Shown piece by piece: positions 24,280-32,572 of a DNA stretch of 59,049 nt. Origin of the DNA: Candidatus Iainarchaeum sp. (GTDB lineage Archaea > Iainarchaeota > Iainarchaeia > Iainarchaeales > DTGL01); NCBI GenBank assembly GCA_017608575.1, contig JAFCFP010000001.1, positions 1 to 59,049 on the forward strand. Direction: 5' to 3'. Every line of letters starts with the position of its first letter. Position 1 is the first letter of the stretch. Made by a program: the position numbers and the translations under genes. Under the pieces are notes generated by a model, which was not told the DNA's origin, did no database searches, and worked only from the letters and a program-made list of their open reading frames with translations.

Positions 24280-24699
24280 TCACGTATAATTTATTTGAAG
24301 GAGTTCACCGCTTTTAGCGCTTGTTGGTGAGACACCAGCAGGCTTTACAAAGGGCACGAGTTCTTCTATTTTTTTGCTTCCATCATAAGCTGTTACTTTT
24401 ATGAAATTTGGGCGGATTTCCACAGTGCAGGGAATTTTTCCTGCTTTTCCGAGAACTTTTAGGAAGGGAATTCTAAAGTGCACTTTTCCCTTTGCTTCTT
24501 GTTGGTCGAGTATTGAGCTTGTTCCAATTATTCCTGCTGTTGCTTCTGCTATTTTTCTTTCCTGGTTTCTTAAATGGATTTCTTTTTGGTATTCAATGAA
24601 TTGCATTGATGCAGTTGCCAGAACTATTGCTATTGAAAAAAGAGCAACAATGGTGAAAAGAAACTCAATGCTTATCTGTCCTTTTCGTGCAGTTTGCAT
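24280..24699 (-). CDS. Pilin-like protein, first gene of cluster
   Basis: A 139-residue protein beginning MQTARKG then QISIEFLFTIVALFSIAIVLA, the clearest class III prepilin signal of this cluster, with Arg-Lys-Gly, mature Gln and Glu at +5. A beta-rich domain follows. Prepilin peptidase (48623-49750) would process it. The cluster contains no ATPase or platform gene of its own, so assembly must use machinery encoded elsewhere. Confidence 0.72.
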   Translation of the reverse strand: MQTARKGQISIEFLFTIVALFSIAIVLATASMQFIEYQKEIHLRNQERKIAEATAGIIGTSSILDQQEAKGKVHFRIPFLKVLGKAGKIPCTVEIRPNFIKVTAYDGSKKIEELVPFVKPAGVSPTSAKSGELLQINYT

Positions 24700-24725
24700 G
24701 TTAGTTATAATGAAAAAGGAAGTAT

Positions 24726-25970
24726 TTAAACATAGCGGGGTTTTAGTTTTGAAATTCTTTTAATTTCCTGCATTAGTTTTATTCCTTGGATTCTGCCAAG
24801 GTTTCCTTTGATGCATTCCCTTTCATTGAAGTGTTTTATTTTTTCATTGCCCAGGAAGAGTCCTTTTCGCCAGATGACCACTGGCACTGGGTCAGCTGAA
24901 TGGTCTTTTTTGGAGCAAGGCGTGGAATGGTCTGCTGTTAATGCAATGGTTGTGTTGTTCAATGAAAGCAATGGTTTTATTGCTGCATCAATCTTTTCAA
25001 TGAATTTTTTCTTGCCTTTGCAGTCTCCATCGTGTCCGAAAATATCAGTGCCTTTAATGTGGACAAAAACAAAATTGCAATTGCTGTTGATTTCTTTTAT
25101 TGCGCGTGCAATTTTTGCCTTAATGTTTGTGTTTGGGGTACCGGTGGCGCCTTTCACTTCAATAACCTTCATTCCAACCAATGCAGCAACCCCTTTGTAC
25201 AGGCCGCCTCCAGCAATACAACAGGCTTTAAGGTGGTGTTTTTCTTTAAAGCTTTTCAGTTTTTTCATTTGGCCTGCTCCGCGGGTGAGCACAAAGTTCG
25301 CTGGTGGTAATCCCTTTTTAATGCGTTCTTTGTTGAGTGGATGCTTTAACAGTTTTTTGTGGGCTTTTTCAAGAAATTCATTCAATACTTCCGCTGTAAA
25401 AATTGCTTTCTTTGTTTTATTCAATGGCTTTACTTTTTGCACTTTTTTGCCTTCTTTGTGTGGGTCACTGTCCGAAACCTTGGCACTCAAGCCAGGGCCA
25501 TGCATTACAATTGCTACTCTGTGAGAAGTACCGGCTTTCACTGAAAAGTGAATTCCCCGAATTTTCATTCCATTAAGGCTTTTTGCCAGTTTTTTCACAT
25601 TTTTTATTCTTCCAGCCCTCCTGTCCAATATTTTCCACTCTTGGTCAACTGTTGCCATATTGCCTCTAAATGCCACATCACCATGCTTTAAATGCATTTT
25701 AATGCCTAAAGCTTCAATTGGGCCCCTGCCAATATAGTTTTTTTTGAATTCATAGCCGAATAAAGCCAAATGACCACGGTCAGAGCTAGGGATAATGCCT
25801 TTTTCAAGCACGTTCATTATGCCAGTAAAACCGTTTTTTGCCATTTTATCCATGTTTGGAGTTTTTGCTGCTTCCAATGGTGTTTTTTTGTTTAATTCTT
25901 TTGAGGGCAAGTCGCCCATGCCATCGCACACAATGAGTATTATTTTTGTTTTCAGTCTATTGTTTGCCAT
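24726..25970 (-). CDS. apgM: Cofactor-independent phosphoglycerate mutase, archaeal type
   Basis: A 414-residue alkaline-phosphatase-superfamily enzyme that interconverts 2- and 3-phosphoglycerate in glycolysis and gluconeogenesis. Visible marks: IILIVCDGMGDLP (metal-binding Asp), TPLEAAKTPNMDKMA, IPSSDRGHLALFGYE (catalytic Ser region), YIGRGPIEALGI, FVHIKGTDIFGHDGD, ALTADHSTPCSKKDHSADPVPV. These and the length match archaeal ApgM. The first codons overlap the 3' end of the JAMM gene by 19 bases, so the two are in one operon. Confidence 0.92.
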   Translation of the reverse strand: MANNRLKTKIILIVCDGMGDLPSKELNKKTPLEAAKTPNMDKMAKNGFTGIMNVLEKGIIPSSDRGHLALFGYEFKKNYIGRGPIEALGIKMHLKHGDVAFRGNMATVDQEWKILDRRAGRIKNVKKLAKSLNGMKIRGIHFSVKAGTSHRVAIVMHGPGLSAKVSDSDPHKEGKKVQKVKPLNKTKKAIFTAEVLNEFLEKAHKKLLKHPLNKERIKKGLPPANFVLTRGAGQMKKLKSFKEKHHLKACCIAGGGLYKGVAALVGMKVIEVKGATGTPNTNIKAKIARAIKEINSNCNFVFVHIKGTDIFGHDGDCKGKKKFIEKIDAAIKPLLSLNNTTIALTADHSTPCSKKDHSADPVPVVIWRKGLFLGNEKIKHFNERECIKGNLGRIQGIKLMQEIKRISKLKPRYV

Positions 25971-26332
25971 TCCAATTCCCTTCCCTTTGAGTCAAAAAGC
26001 CTTGCATTGTTAATAGTGAATGGATACGAGATAATTAAATGAATTTCCCCTGTTTTTGGAAAAACCCTTAAATCTGCTCTTGAAGGAAAATTGCTCCCGC
26101 TTGGATGCGAGTGAACGCTTCCTTTTATTGAAAAATCCACTGGCACTAAGTCAAGCCTGAAAGAAGCGTGCTCTTTTCCATAAAGGCTTGGAATCATTAC
26201 AATTTCATCAATGATTGAATTTTTTTTAGTGCTTCCAAGCAATGCAAAAAATTCGTTTGGATACAGGTTTTTTGCTGCTTTGCTTATTGCTTCAAGGGTT
26301 GCACGTTTTATTTTAACACATTTTTCTGCCAT
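25952..26332 (-). CDS. JAMM/MPN+ metalloprotease-like protein
   Basis: A 126-residue stand-alone JAB1/MPN+ domain. The full zinc-site motif is present: Glu27 in YPNEFFALLG, His74-Ser-His76-Pro, then Ser84 and Asp87 in the HxHPx(n)SxxD pattern. In archaea such proteins remove ubiquitin-like SAMP modifiers or process small protein tails. No ubiquitin-like or E1 gene is near, so the target is unknown. It is transcribed with apgM, which may be only an operon of convenience. Confidence 0.85.
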   Translation of the reverse strand: MAEKCVKIKRATLEAISKAAKNLYPNEFFALLGSTKKNSIIDEIVMIPSLYGKEHASFRLDLVPVDFSIKGSVHSHPSGSNFPSRADLRVFPKTGEIHLIISYPFTINNARLFDSKGRELEWQTID

Positions 26333-26393
26333 ACTAAAATTAAAAGCAATTAATTAAAAAACAGCTGTTATTTGCATAACACACTGCAAAGAG

Positions 26394-27581
26394 TCAAATT
26401 CCCAAATAAATCAGTATTGTTGGAATCATTAAAAAAGCCATGCAGTTTGTTCTTTTCACTTTTGCGGAAATGCAGTAATACCCTATTGCAGTGCTTGTGG
26501 TCATTACAATCACTCCAGTTAAACCGCTTAACACAAAAACAAGCACTAACAGGAAAAAAAGAACGCTTTCATTTAGCATTGAATAGGGAATTGAATTGAT
26601 TCTTTTAAAGAACCATTTTCCAATCATTATTGTTGCAATAACCGAAAAACCCATGGCAATAAGCGTTGAAGCAACAATTAAAAGCATGTGTGTTTCTTTC
26701 AATGCAATTGCTTCCTTTAATGCAGCGGCAATTCCAGTGCGGGTTTTTCCCAGTGCAAAAAGAACAAAAAAAGAAAAAATTAAATTAACCGTGTTAATTG
26801 CCCCAAGCAACACCAAGTATTGTTCTGTGTTAATCCTCCCAATGAATTTTTTCACAAGGAATGCTGCTTGAGCTGGCCCCAGGCTTGGCATTATTGAAAC
26901 AGTGCTTCCAGCAATAACACCAAGAAGTGAGCCCTGCAATACATTCTTTTTTTTCAATTTTTCTGCTTCCAATGACTGCCTTTTTGGAGCAGGGCTTTCT
27001 TTTAATGATTTAAGGAGCGCGCTGACTGCAAAAAAACCCATAACCATTGGCGCAAGCGGGTTCTTTAAAGCATTCTCCCTTAACACTATAACTCCAAGTA
27101 ATCCGCTTAAAATTATTACAATTGTTGCTTTTAATTTGTGGTTTTTTTCGGATAAAACCATTAAAAAAAGCACTCCAATTAAAGCAAAAGGGATTATTGA
27201 AGGCAGCATTGATTCAATTTTTGAAACAAAAGAAAAAAAGAAGAACGATGAAAGCAAAGCAATTATGCCGCCAAACAACCCGCCTCCAATACTCAGCATT
27301 AATGCCCTATAGCCCTTGCCTCTTAACAAATACCTGTGCCCTGGCAAGACAGCCAAAAAGCTTTCAGAGTCAGGCGCGCCAAGCGCAATGCTTGGAATAA
27401 AATCCACAAATGAATGGGTTATCCCCATTGAAACAATTAATGCAATTGCTTTTTCGCTTTCAGCAAACGGCAAAAGCAGGAATAATGCTGCAAGTGTGTT
27501 TGCGTGAATTCCTGGAATAATTCCAGTAATGCTTCCAATCAAGCAACCAGCCAGCACAAAGAACAATAATTCTATTGCCAT
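26394..27581 (-). CDS. TctA-family (DUF112) multi-pass membrane protein
   Basis: A 395-residue integral membrane protein with about ten predicted helices. The start MAIELLFFVLAGCLIGSITGIIPGIHANTLAAL and the IALGAPDSESFLAVLPGH loop match the archaeal branch of the TctA/DUF112 transporter family (COG1784). Bacterial TctA carries tricarboxylates with a periplasmic binding protein; no TctB or TctC partner is here, so the substrate is unknown. The ATG overlaps the end of the OB-fold gene by 10 bases. Confidence 0.82.
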   Translation of the reverse strand: MAIELLFFVLAGCLIGSITGIIPGIHANTLAALFLLLPFAESEKAIALIVSMGITHSFVDFIPSIALGAPDSESFLAVLPGHRYLLRGKGYRALMLSIGGGLFGGIIALLSSFFFFSFVSKIESMLPSIIPFALIGVLFLMVLSEKNHKLKATIVIILSGLLGVIVLRENALKNPLAPMVMGFFAVSALLKSLKESPAPKRQSLEAEKLKKKNVLQGSLLGVIAGSTVSIMPSLGPAQAAFLVKKFIGRINTEQYLVLLGAINTVNLIFSFFVLFALGKTRTGIAAALKEAIALKETHMLLIVASTLIAMGFSVIATIMIGKWFFKRINSIPYSMLNESVLFFLLVLVFVLSGLTGVIVMTTSTAIGYYCISAKVKRTNCMAFLMIPTILIYLGI

Positions 27582-27937
27582 ATTTTCTCAGCAATAATTT
27601 CAATTTCTCCAAGGTATTCTTTTACGGTTCCTTTCACTGAAACAATTTTTCCAGTTTCAATTTCCTTATTTGCGGGTTTGTCTCCAAATTCAACCACTTT
27701 AATTGAATTGCCATCATTCAATCCGAATAAGAGAATTTTCTCCCCGCAATGCATCCAAGCAATTGTTCCACGCACGCAAACGCGTTCTCCAAGCATTTCC
27801 CTTCCAATGTCCTTAACCCGCACAAAACTGCATTCAGCTGAATAAGAATAATAAAAAAGGAAAACTATTCCAATTACGCTTACAAAAAACGCCAAGCGCT
27901 CCAACCATTGCTCTCCTAGCATTGAAAAAATTTGCAT
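27572..27937 (-). CDS. Membrane-anchored OB-fold protein
   Basis: A 121-residue protein with an N-terminal membrane helix (about 12-30) and then a five-stranded OB-fold-like domain: SFVRVKDIGREMLGERVCVRGTI, ILLFGLNDGNSIKVVEF, GKIVSVKGTVKEYLGEIEII. Such anchored OB-folds of the tRNA-anti type occur in archaea with unclear roles. It overlaps the TctA-like gene downstream. A start at the second Met (27922) is also possible. Confidence 0.65.
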   Translation of the reverse strand: MQIFSMLGEQWLERLAFFVSVIGIVFLFYYSYSAECSFVRVKDIGREMLGERVCVRGTIAWMHCGEKILLFGLNDGNSIKVVEFGDKPANKEIETGKIVSVKGTVKEYLGEIEIIAEKIWQ

Positions 27938-27955
27938 TGAAAAAAATTAAAATAA

Positions 27956-28522
27956 TTACTGCTCTTTTGCTTTTCCAATTACTGCAACTGGCTCTTTTTT
28001 GAAAAATTTTCTTGACACGTGCACTTCAACCAATTCCCCTTTTTTGTAGGGCTTATTGGTTGCAACCACATATTTGCCTTCTTTAATCCCTGAAAAAATA
28101 TCAAACGGAATTTCCACTGCCGCGTTTTCTTTATCGCTTAAAATCACTCTTCCAACCACTGGCCTTTTTCCAATAAATGCCCTGAAAAAAAACACAAACC
28201 CAAAAAGTGAAGCCATTAAAACAAGCATTGATTGAAAAACATTAAGCATGTTTTCTGTTGCAAAAACAACAAAAACGGAAAACTGAATTATTAAAAACAA
28301 CACTCCGAATAAGATAGCAAAAGCGGTTTTGTCTTTATTGAACACCCTTGCAATTCCGAATGCAAGCACAGCCAAATAAAAAATTGAAAGAATTACTTCA
28401 TTGAATAAAAGGAATGCTGTTCCTGCCTGAAACCTGAAAAGCCCCATTAAAACCATTGCCACAAGCAAAACTTCCAAGATGGCGAAAACAATCCTTTTAT
28501 TGACAGTATTCGCAATATTCAT
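27956..28522 (-). CDS. Four-helix membrane protein with soluble C-terminal domain
   Basis: A 188-residue protein not recognised. Four predicted membrane helices occupy residues about 10-115, and a beta-rich cytoplasmic or external tail follows (VVGRVILSDKENAAVEIPFDIFSGIKEGKY and onward), ending basic. The tail looks like a small barrel with NfeD/SH3-like spacing, but that is only an impression. It starts at the stop codon of the macro-domain gene, so it is probably co-transcribed with it. Confidence 0.55.
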   Translation of the reverse strand: MNIANTVNKRIVFAILEVLLVAMVLMGLFRFQAGTAFLLFNEVILSIFYLAVLAFGIARVFNKDKTAFAILFGVLFLIIQFSVFVVFATENMLNVFQSMLVLMASLFGFVFFFRAFIGKRPVVGRVILSDKENAAVEIPFDIFSGIKEGKYVVATNKPYKKGELVEVHVSRKFFKKEPVAVIGKAKEQ

Positions 28523-29041
28523 TTAATTCCCTTTTAATTCACTCCATTTCTCTTTAAAAACCTCAAGGTCTCTTGTACTAAAAAGAACCACTTTTGCCTT
28601 TTTAAGATTTTTTGGTTTTAGTGATGCAAATTCTTTTAAAGCGGAAAGAATTGCAATTGCACCTTTTTCAATTTCCAATCCAGCAATGCCACAGCCAAGA
28701 GCAGGAAAAGCAATGCTTTTGCATTTTAATTCCTCGGCTTTAATAAGGCAATTCGTTGTAGCTTTTTTCACTGACTCCATTGTTGCCTTGAAATTGCCAT
28801 AATGGGGTTGCGCTGCAGCATGGAAAACAAATCTTGCGTTAAGTTTTCCAGCAGTTGTTGCAATTACGCTGCCTAACGGAATTGGTGCGTGCTTTAATGC
28901 TTTTATTTCAATTTCAATTCCGCCCCTTTTTTTAAGCATTGCAGCAACACCGCCGCCCATTTCAAGGGAAGTGCCAGCAGCGTTCACCAAAACATCTGCT
29001 TTTTCTGTTGAAAGGTCTCCTTTTTTTATTTCAATATCCAT
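28523..29041 (-). CDS. Macro domain protein (ADP-ribose / O-acetyl-ADP-ribose hydrolase type)
   Basis: A 172-residue macro domain, which binds ADP-ribose and in many members removes it from proteins or hydrolyses O-acetyl-ADP-ribose. Motifs: ADVLVNAAGTSLEMGGGVAAML near the N-terminus and CKSIAFPALGCGIAGLEI in the second half, both in the ligand pocket. MDIEIKKGD at 29041 is the natural start; a start six residues earlier is possible. It overlaps the class II aldolase gene by 11 bases. Confidence 0.9.
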   Translation of the reverse strand: MDIEIKKGDLSTEKADVLVNAAGTSLEMGGGVAAMLKKRGGIEIEIKALKHAPIPLGSVIATTAGKLNARFVFHAAAQPHYGNFKATMESVKKATTNCLIKAEELKCKSIAFPALGCGIAGLEIEKGAIAILSALKEFASLKPKNLKKAKVVLFSTRDLEVFKEKWSELKGN

Positions 29042-29627
29042 GTCTTTCAATCCATGCAAGTGCTTTTTTGTGCAATGCTACTGCAATCCGGCCGGCTTCT
29101 TCAAGGCTTGAACCCATTGCAATAAATCCATGGTTTTTCATTTGCACTAATTTGTTTTTTCCAAGCACTTTTAAAACCTCGTTTTTCAATTCAATTGTTC
29201 CATAGGGTTGCTCTTTTATTGTTTCCACTAATCCAAACTCTTTTGCATGTTTTGTTACAATGCTGTTATGGCCGTGGAGTATTGCGTTTACGTCTTTTCT
29301 TGCGCCATAAATTCCAGCATGCAGGAATGCCTCACTTGAAGGCTTCATTTCTCCAATTGCTTTAACTGTCTGGTTTTTTTCACTCACTTCAATTACTTCC
29401 ACTAATTCTTTTTCCGTAAGCCTTGAAAAGTCTTGACCGCTTGGCGTAATAAGAAAACCCCTTTTTGTTCTGCACGAAATATTGCCAGCTATTTTGCCCT
29501 CAGGAGAAGCAATTCCCATTTTATAAAAAGCATTGCACCATTTAAGCAGTTCTTTTGCTTTTTCAAGTTCCTTGTTGCCGCTTAAAAGTTTTACTGAAAA
29601 TTTTATTCCAGTGTATTTTTCAGACAT
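29031..29627 (-). CDS. Class II aldolase/adducin family protein
   Basis: A 198-residue class II aldolase-fold enzyme. Metal-binding histidines lie in AILHGHNS and MKNHGFIAMG, and the GNISCRTKRGFLITPSG loop is the phosphate-binding region. Its ATG overlaps the mtnA stop by one base (TAATG), so the two are tightly coupled. Beside MtnA this suggests an aldolase or dehydratase acting on methylthioribulose-1-phosphate or 5-deoxyribulose-1-phosphate, as in methionine salvage or the DHAP shunt. A fuculose-phosphate aldolase cannot be excluded. Confidence 0.82.
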   Translation of the reverse strand: MSEKYTGIKFSVKLLSGNKELEKAKELLKWCNAFYKMGIASPEGKIAGNISCRTKRGFLITPSGQDFSRLTEKELVEVIEVSEKNQTVKAIGEMKPSSEAFLHAGIYGARKDVNAILHGHNSIVTKHAKEFGLVETIKEQPYGTIELKNEVLKVLGKNKLVQMKNHGFIAMGSSLEEAGRIAVALHKKALAWIERHGY

Positions 29628-30667
29628 TAAAAAAGCCTCTTTATTGCCTTCTTTTTGGGCTTAATTATTCCCTTTTCTGTAATAATGCCCTTAATGTATT
29701 TTGCTTTTGTTACATCAAATGCTACATTGAATGCCCGGCTTTTCTTTGGAGCAATTCTCTGTTTTCCAATAAAAAGAACCTCTCTTTCAGGTCTTTCCTC
29801 TATGACAATTTTTTTTCCATTTTTTGTGTTTGGATCAAAAGTACTTGTAGGAGCAGCAACATAAAACGGAATACTGTTTTCTTTTGCAAGAACCGCTTTC
29901 TCATAAGTGCCAATCTTGTTCGCTGTGTCTCCATTGGCTGCAATTCTGTCAGCTCCAACAATGCAGAGATCAATTTTTCCCTCACTCATGTAATAACCAG
30001 CAGCATTATCTGCAATAATTCTGTGCGGAATGCCCTCGTTTGCAAGCTCCCATGCAGTGAGCTTTGCTCCCTGCAGCCTCGGCCTTGTTTCATCAACAAA
30101 CACAAAAACAATTTTGCCATTTCTTTTGGCTGCATAAACCGGCGCCAAAGCCGAACCCCAGTCAAGCAATGCAAGCCAGCCAGCATTGCAGTGAGTGAGC
30201 ATTCTTGTGCCATTTTTCAACAGTTTTTCTCCGTGCTTTCCAATTTTTTTGCCTCGCTCGCAATATTCACTGCTTATTTTTTCAGCCTCTTTTATTGCTG
30301 AAATTTTTGCCTTTCTTGGGTTTTTTTCTTGAATTGCAAAATCAATCCTTTCAATTGCCCAAAACAAGTCATGCGCTGTTGGTCTTGTGTGGCGGAGCCT
30401 GTAAAAAGCCCTTTCAATAAACTGTTTGAAGTTTTTTGGTTTTGCTTCAAGCACTGCCTGCATTGCGCCAAAGGCAGCGGTTGCACCAATTGAACCAGCT
30501 CCCCGCACTGCCATGTTTTCAATTGCTTTTACTGTTTGTTTGTGGTTTTTTAATGAAATTATTTTGAATTTTTTTGGCAGCAAGCGCTGGTCAATCATTT
30601 TAACAGTGCTGTTTTGTCTCCAGACAGCGCGAAACCACTTTTTTTCTTTACCTTGTTTTACAAGCAT
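29627..30667 (-). CDS. mtnA: Methylthioribose-1-phosphate isomerase (MtnA family)
   Basis: A 346-residue aldose-ketose isomerase of the MtnA/eIF2B-like superfamily. AVRGAGSIGATAAFGA, TRPTAHDLFWAI, LTHCNAGWLA (catalytic Cys), VDETRPRLQGAKLTAWEL and VGADRIAANGDTANKIGTYE (catalytic Asp) are all present. It converts methylthioribose-1-phosphate (or 5-deoxyribose-1-phosphate) to the ribulose form for the aldolase encoded next. The ATG at 30667 lies 26 bases after a TATA-like CCTTAAAATTG, so the mRNA is probably leaderless; the longer frame overlaps rpl15e and is not used. Confidence 0.9.
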   Translation of the reverse strand: MLVKQGKEKKWFRAVWRQNSTVKMIDQRLLPKKFKIISLKNHKQTVKAIENMAVRGAGSIGATAAFGAMQAVLEAKPKNFKQFIERAFYRLRHTRPTAHDLFWAIERIDFAIQEKNPRKAKISAIKEAEKISSEYCERGKKIGKHGEKLLKNGTRMLTHCNAGWLALLDWGSALAPVYAAKRNGKIVFVFVDETRPRLQGAKLTAWELANEGIPHRIIADNAAGYYMSEGKIDLCIVGADRIAANGDTANKIGTYEKAVLAKENSIPFYVAAPTSTFDPNTKNGKKIVIEERPEREVLFIGKQRIAPKKSRAFNVAFDVTKAKYIKGIITEKGIIKPKKKAIKRLF

Positions 30668-30705
30668 ATTGTTAGAATTAGTTGGAAAAACAATTTTAAG
30701 GCATT

Positions 30706-31287
30706 CTACTTTTTCTTTCGCGCTTTTTCTGCACCTTTGCCTTTTCTGCGTAAGCCGCGGTATTTTTTCCCCGCGCTTGTTAGACCGCGGTGGGCTCTGC
30801 CCCTGTGTTGTTTTTCGGTGATCCATTTTAGTTCCTTGTCGGAGAGAATTTCCGGAGCACTCGTATCAACCAATATTACTTCATAGTACTTGCTTTTGCC
30901 GTCTTCTCCTACAAGGTATGAATTCAGCACTTCACAGTTTGGGAATTTTCTTGCAGCTTTTTCTTCAGCAATTGCTTGAATGTTTTTTTTCCTTGTAAGC
31001 TTTTTTACTCCCATTCTTTTGGGTCTTCTTCCACTTTTTGGTCTTACATGCGCTCCAGAGCCCTTTCTTGCCTTAACCCTTGCTACAATTATTCCTTTTT
31101 TTGCTTTATAGCCAAGCTCGCGTGCCCTGGCAATGTTTGTTGGCTTTTCAATTCTTTCAACAGTGTGAGTCTGTTTTCTGAATTCAATGAGTCTTTTTCT
31201 GTACAATTCCTTGTAGTCAATGCTGTTTGTTTTTTCTCCTTTGAATTCCTTTTGGAATGTCTGTTTAACGAATTTCATTGCACCCAT
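30706..31287 (-). CDS. rpl15e: 50S ribosomal protein L15e
   Basis: A 193-residue eL15 protein of the large subunit. VARVKARKGSGAHVRPKSGRRPKRMGV (read in parts), YYEVILVDTSAPEI and KQHRGRAHRGLTSAGKKYRG are family hallmarks. ATG at 31287 (MGAMKFVKQ) is preferred over a TTG six codons upstream. It is strongly basic, as expected. Confidence 0.94.
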   Translation of the reverse strand: MGAMKFVKQTFQKEFKGEKTNSIDYKELYRKRLIEFRKQTHTVERIEKPTNIARARELGYKAKKGIIVARVKARKGSGAHVRPKSGRRPKRMGVKKLTRKKNIQAIAEEKAARKFPNCEVLNSYLVGEDGKSKYYEVILVDTSAPEILSDKELKWITEKQHRGRAHRGLTSAGKKYRGLRRKGKGAEKARKKK

Positions 31288-31398
31288 TTTTCCACCAAAA
31301 CTCAAAGCATTGCAAAAAGAGGTTAAAACCTTTACTGGATTTTAATTATTCTACTGGACAAGAATTTTAATACTTTCGCCAACTCGCAGGTGCTCAAA

Positions 31399-32412
31399 AT
31401 GGCTTCATGTTATGCGGAAAAGCGCTTTGGATTAAAAAAATCCCTTAAAAAAGGCACTAAATGTATTAAATGCGGAAAACCAGCAAAAGTGTTACTTCCA
31501 TATGGCCCACAGGCTTTCTGTGAAGAGCATTTCTGCAAATTGATTGAATCACGCTATAAAAAAACAGTGCGTTTATTCAATTTGTTTCCCGCTGGCAAAA
31601 AATTATTGTTTGCAGTGAGCGGCGGCAAGGATTCACTTACTGCTTTGTATTTGGGAAAAAAATTTTTCTCCAAACGCAATCAAATTGAAGCACTGCTTAT
31701 TGATGAAGGAGTCAGGGGCTACAGGGAAAAAGCCCTAAGAGTAGCGGAAAAAAACTGCTATGATTGGGGTGTTCATTTCACGCGTGTTTCCTTTGAAGAA
31801 GAATTCAACATTACAATGGACAAAATAGTGAAAAAAATGTCAAACGCAAAAGAAAACCAGGGCTCGCCTTGTGCGTTTTGTGGGACACTTCGTAGGGCCC
31901 TTATGAACAAATACGCCAAAAAGCTTGGAGCTGTGCGCCTTGTAACAGGCCATAATATGGATGATGAATGCCAAAGCATTTTAATGAATGCATTTGACAA
32001 TGACTTGCAGAGATTTGTCCGTTCAGGTGCAATAACCGGCATAAAGCCATTCAATGGCTTTGTTCAACGCGTTAAGCCCTTGAGTGAAATCCCTGAAAGA
32101 GAAATAGTTTTGTATGCTCTATTCAAGGGTTATTCCACTTATTCAGGGGAATGCTGTCCCTATCATGGAATAGCAAAACGCAATAAATTCAGGGAAATCC
32201 TGAATGAGTTAGAGGACTCTTATCCTGGCTCAAAGTATTCGCTTTGGAGGTTTTTCAATTCCATCAAGCCATTGCTTTTAAAAAGCACTCCATTTGGTAA
32301 TACAAAAATGAATGCATGCACTGAATGCGGAGAGCCAACGCTTTCCATTGAATGCGATGCATGCAAAAAACTGAAAAAGCTAAAAGCACTAAAAAAACAA
32401 CGAAAACCATAA
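31399..32412 (+). CDS. tRNA 2-thiolation PP-loop ATPase (TtuA/Ncs6 family)
   Basis: A 337-residue tRNA thiolase of the TtcA/TtuA/Ctu1 group. An N-terminal zinc finger (CIKCGKPAKV and CEEHFC) precedes the PP-loop FAVSGGKDSLTALYLG. CAFCGTLRRALMNKYA holds the central Cys pair that binds the Fe-S cluster or sulfur, TGHNMDDECQS follows, and CTECGEPTLSIECDACKK is a C-terminal zinc site. It makes 2-thiouridine at U34 or U54, and the position cannot be told by eye. A GTG three codons earlier is an alternative start. Confidence 0.88.
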   Translation: MASCYAEKRFGLKKSLKKGTKCIKCGKPAKVLLPYGPQAFCEEHFCKLIESRYKKTVRLFNLFPAGKKLLFAVSGGKDSLTALYLGKKFFSKRNQIEALLIDEGVRGYREKALRVAEKNCYDWGVHFTRVSFEEEFNITMDKIVKKMSNAKENQGSPCAFCGTLRRALMNKYAKKLGAVRLVTGHNMDDECQSILMNAFDNDLQRFVRSGAITGIKPFNGFVQRVKPLSEIPEREIVLYALFKGYSTYSGECCPYHGIAKRNKFREILNELEDSYPGSKYSLWRFFNSIKPLLLKSTPFGNTKMNACTECGEPTLSIECDACKKLKKLKALKKQRKP

Positions 32413-32459
32413 AACACCTGCTTTATTTTAATTTTTTTCCATTGAAATTATTTAACACA

Positions 32460-32532
32460 GGGCCTGTGGTCTAGTGGTTATGACACCACGTTGACATCGT
32501 GGTAATCGGCAGTTCGATTCTGCCCAGGCCCA
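32460..32532 (+). tRNA. tRNA-Val(GAC)
   Basis: A 73-nt tRNA without intron. The acceptor stem GGGCCTG/CAGGCCC pairs perfectly, the anticodon stem is CCACG/CGTGG with loop TTGACAT (anticodon GAC), the T-arm is GGCAG-TTCGATT-CTGCC, and the discriminator is A. CCA is not encoded. Confidence 0.95.
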
Positions 32533-32572
32533 CTCCTAATTCAACAACATTTTTTTTGCAAAAACAGGTATA

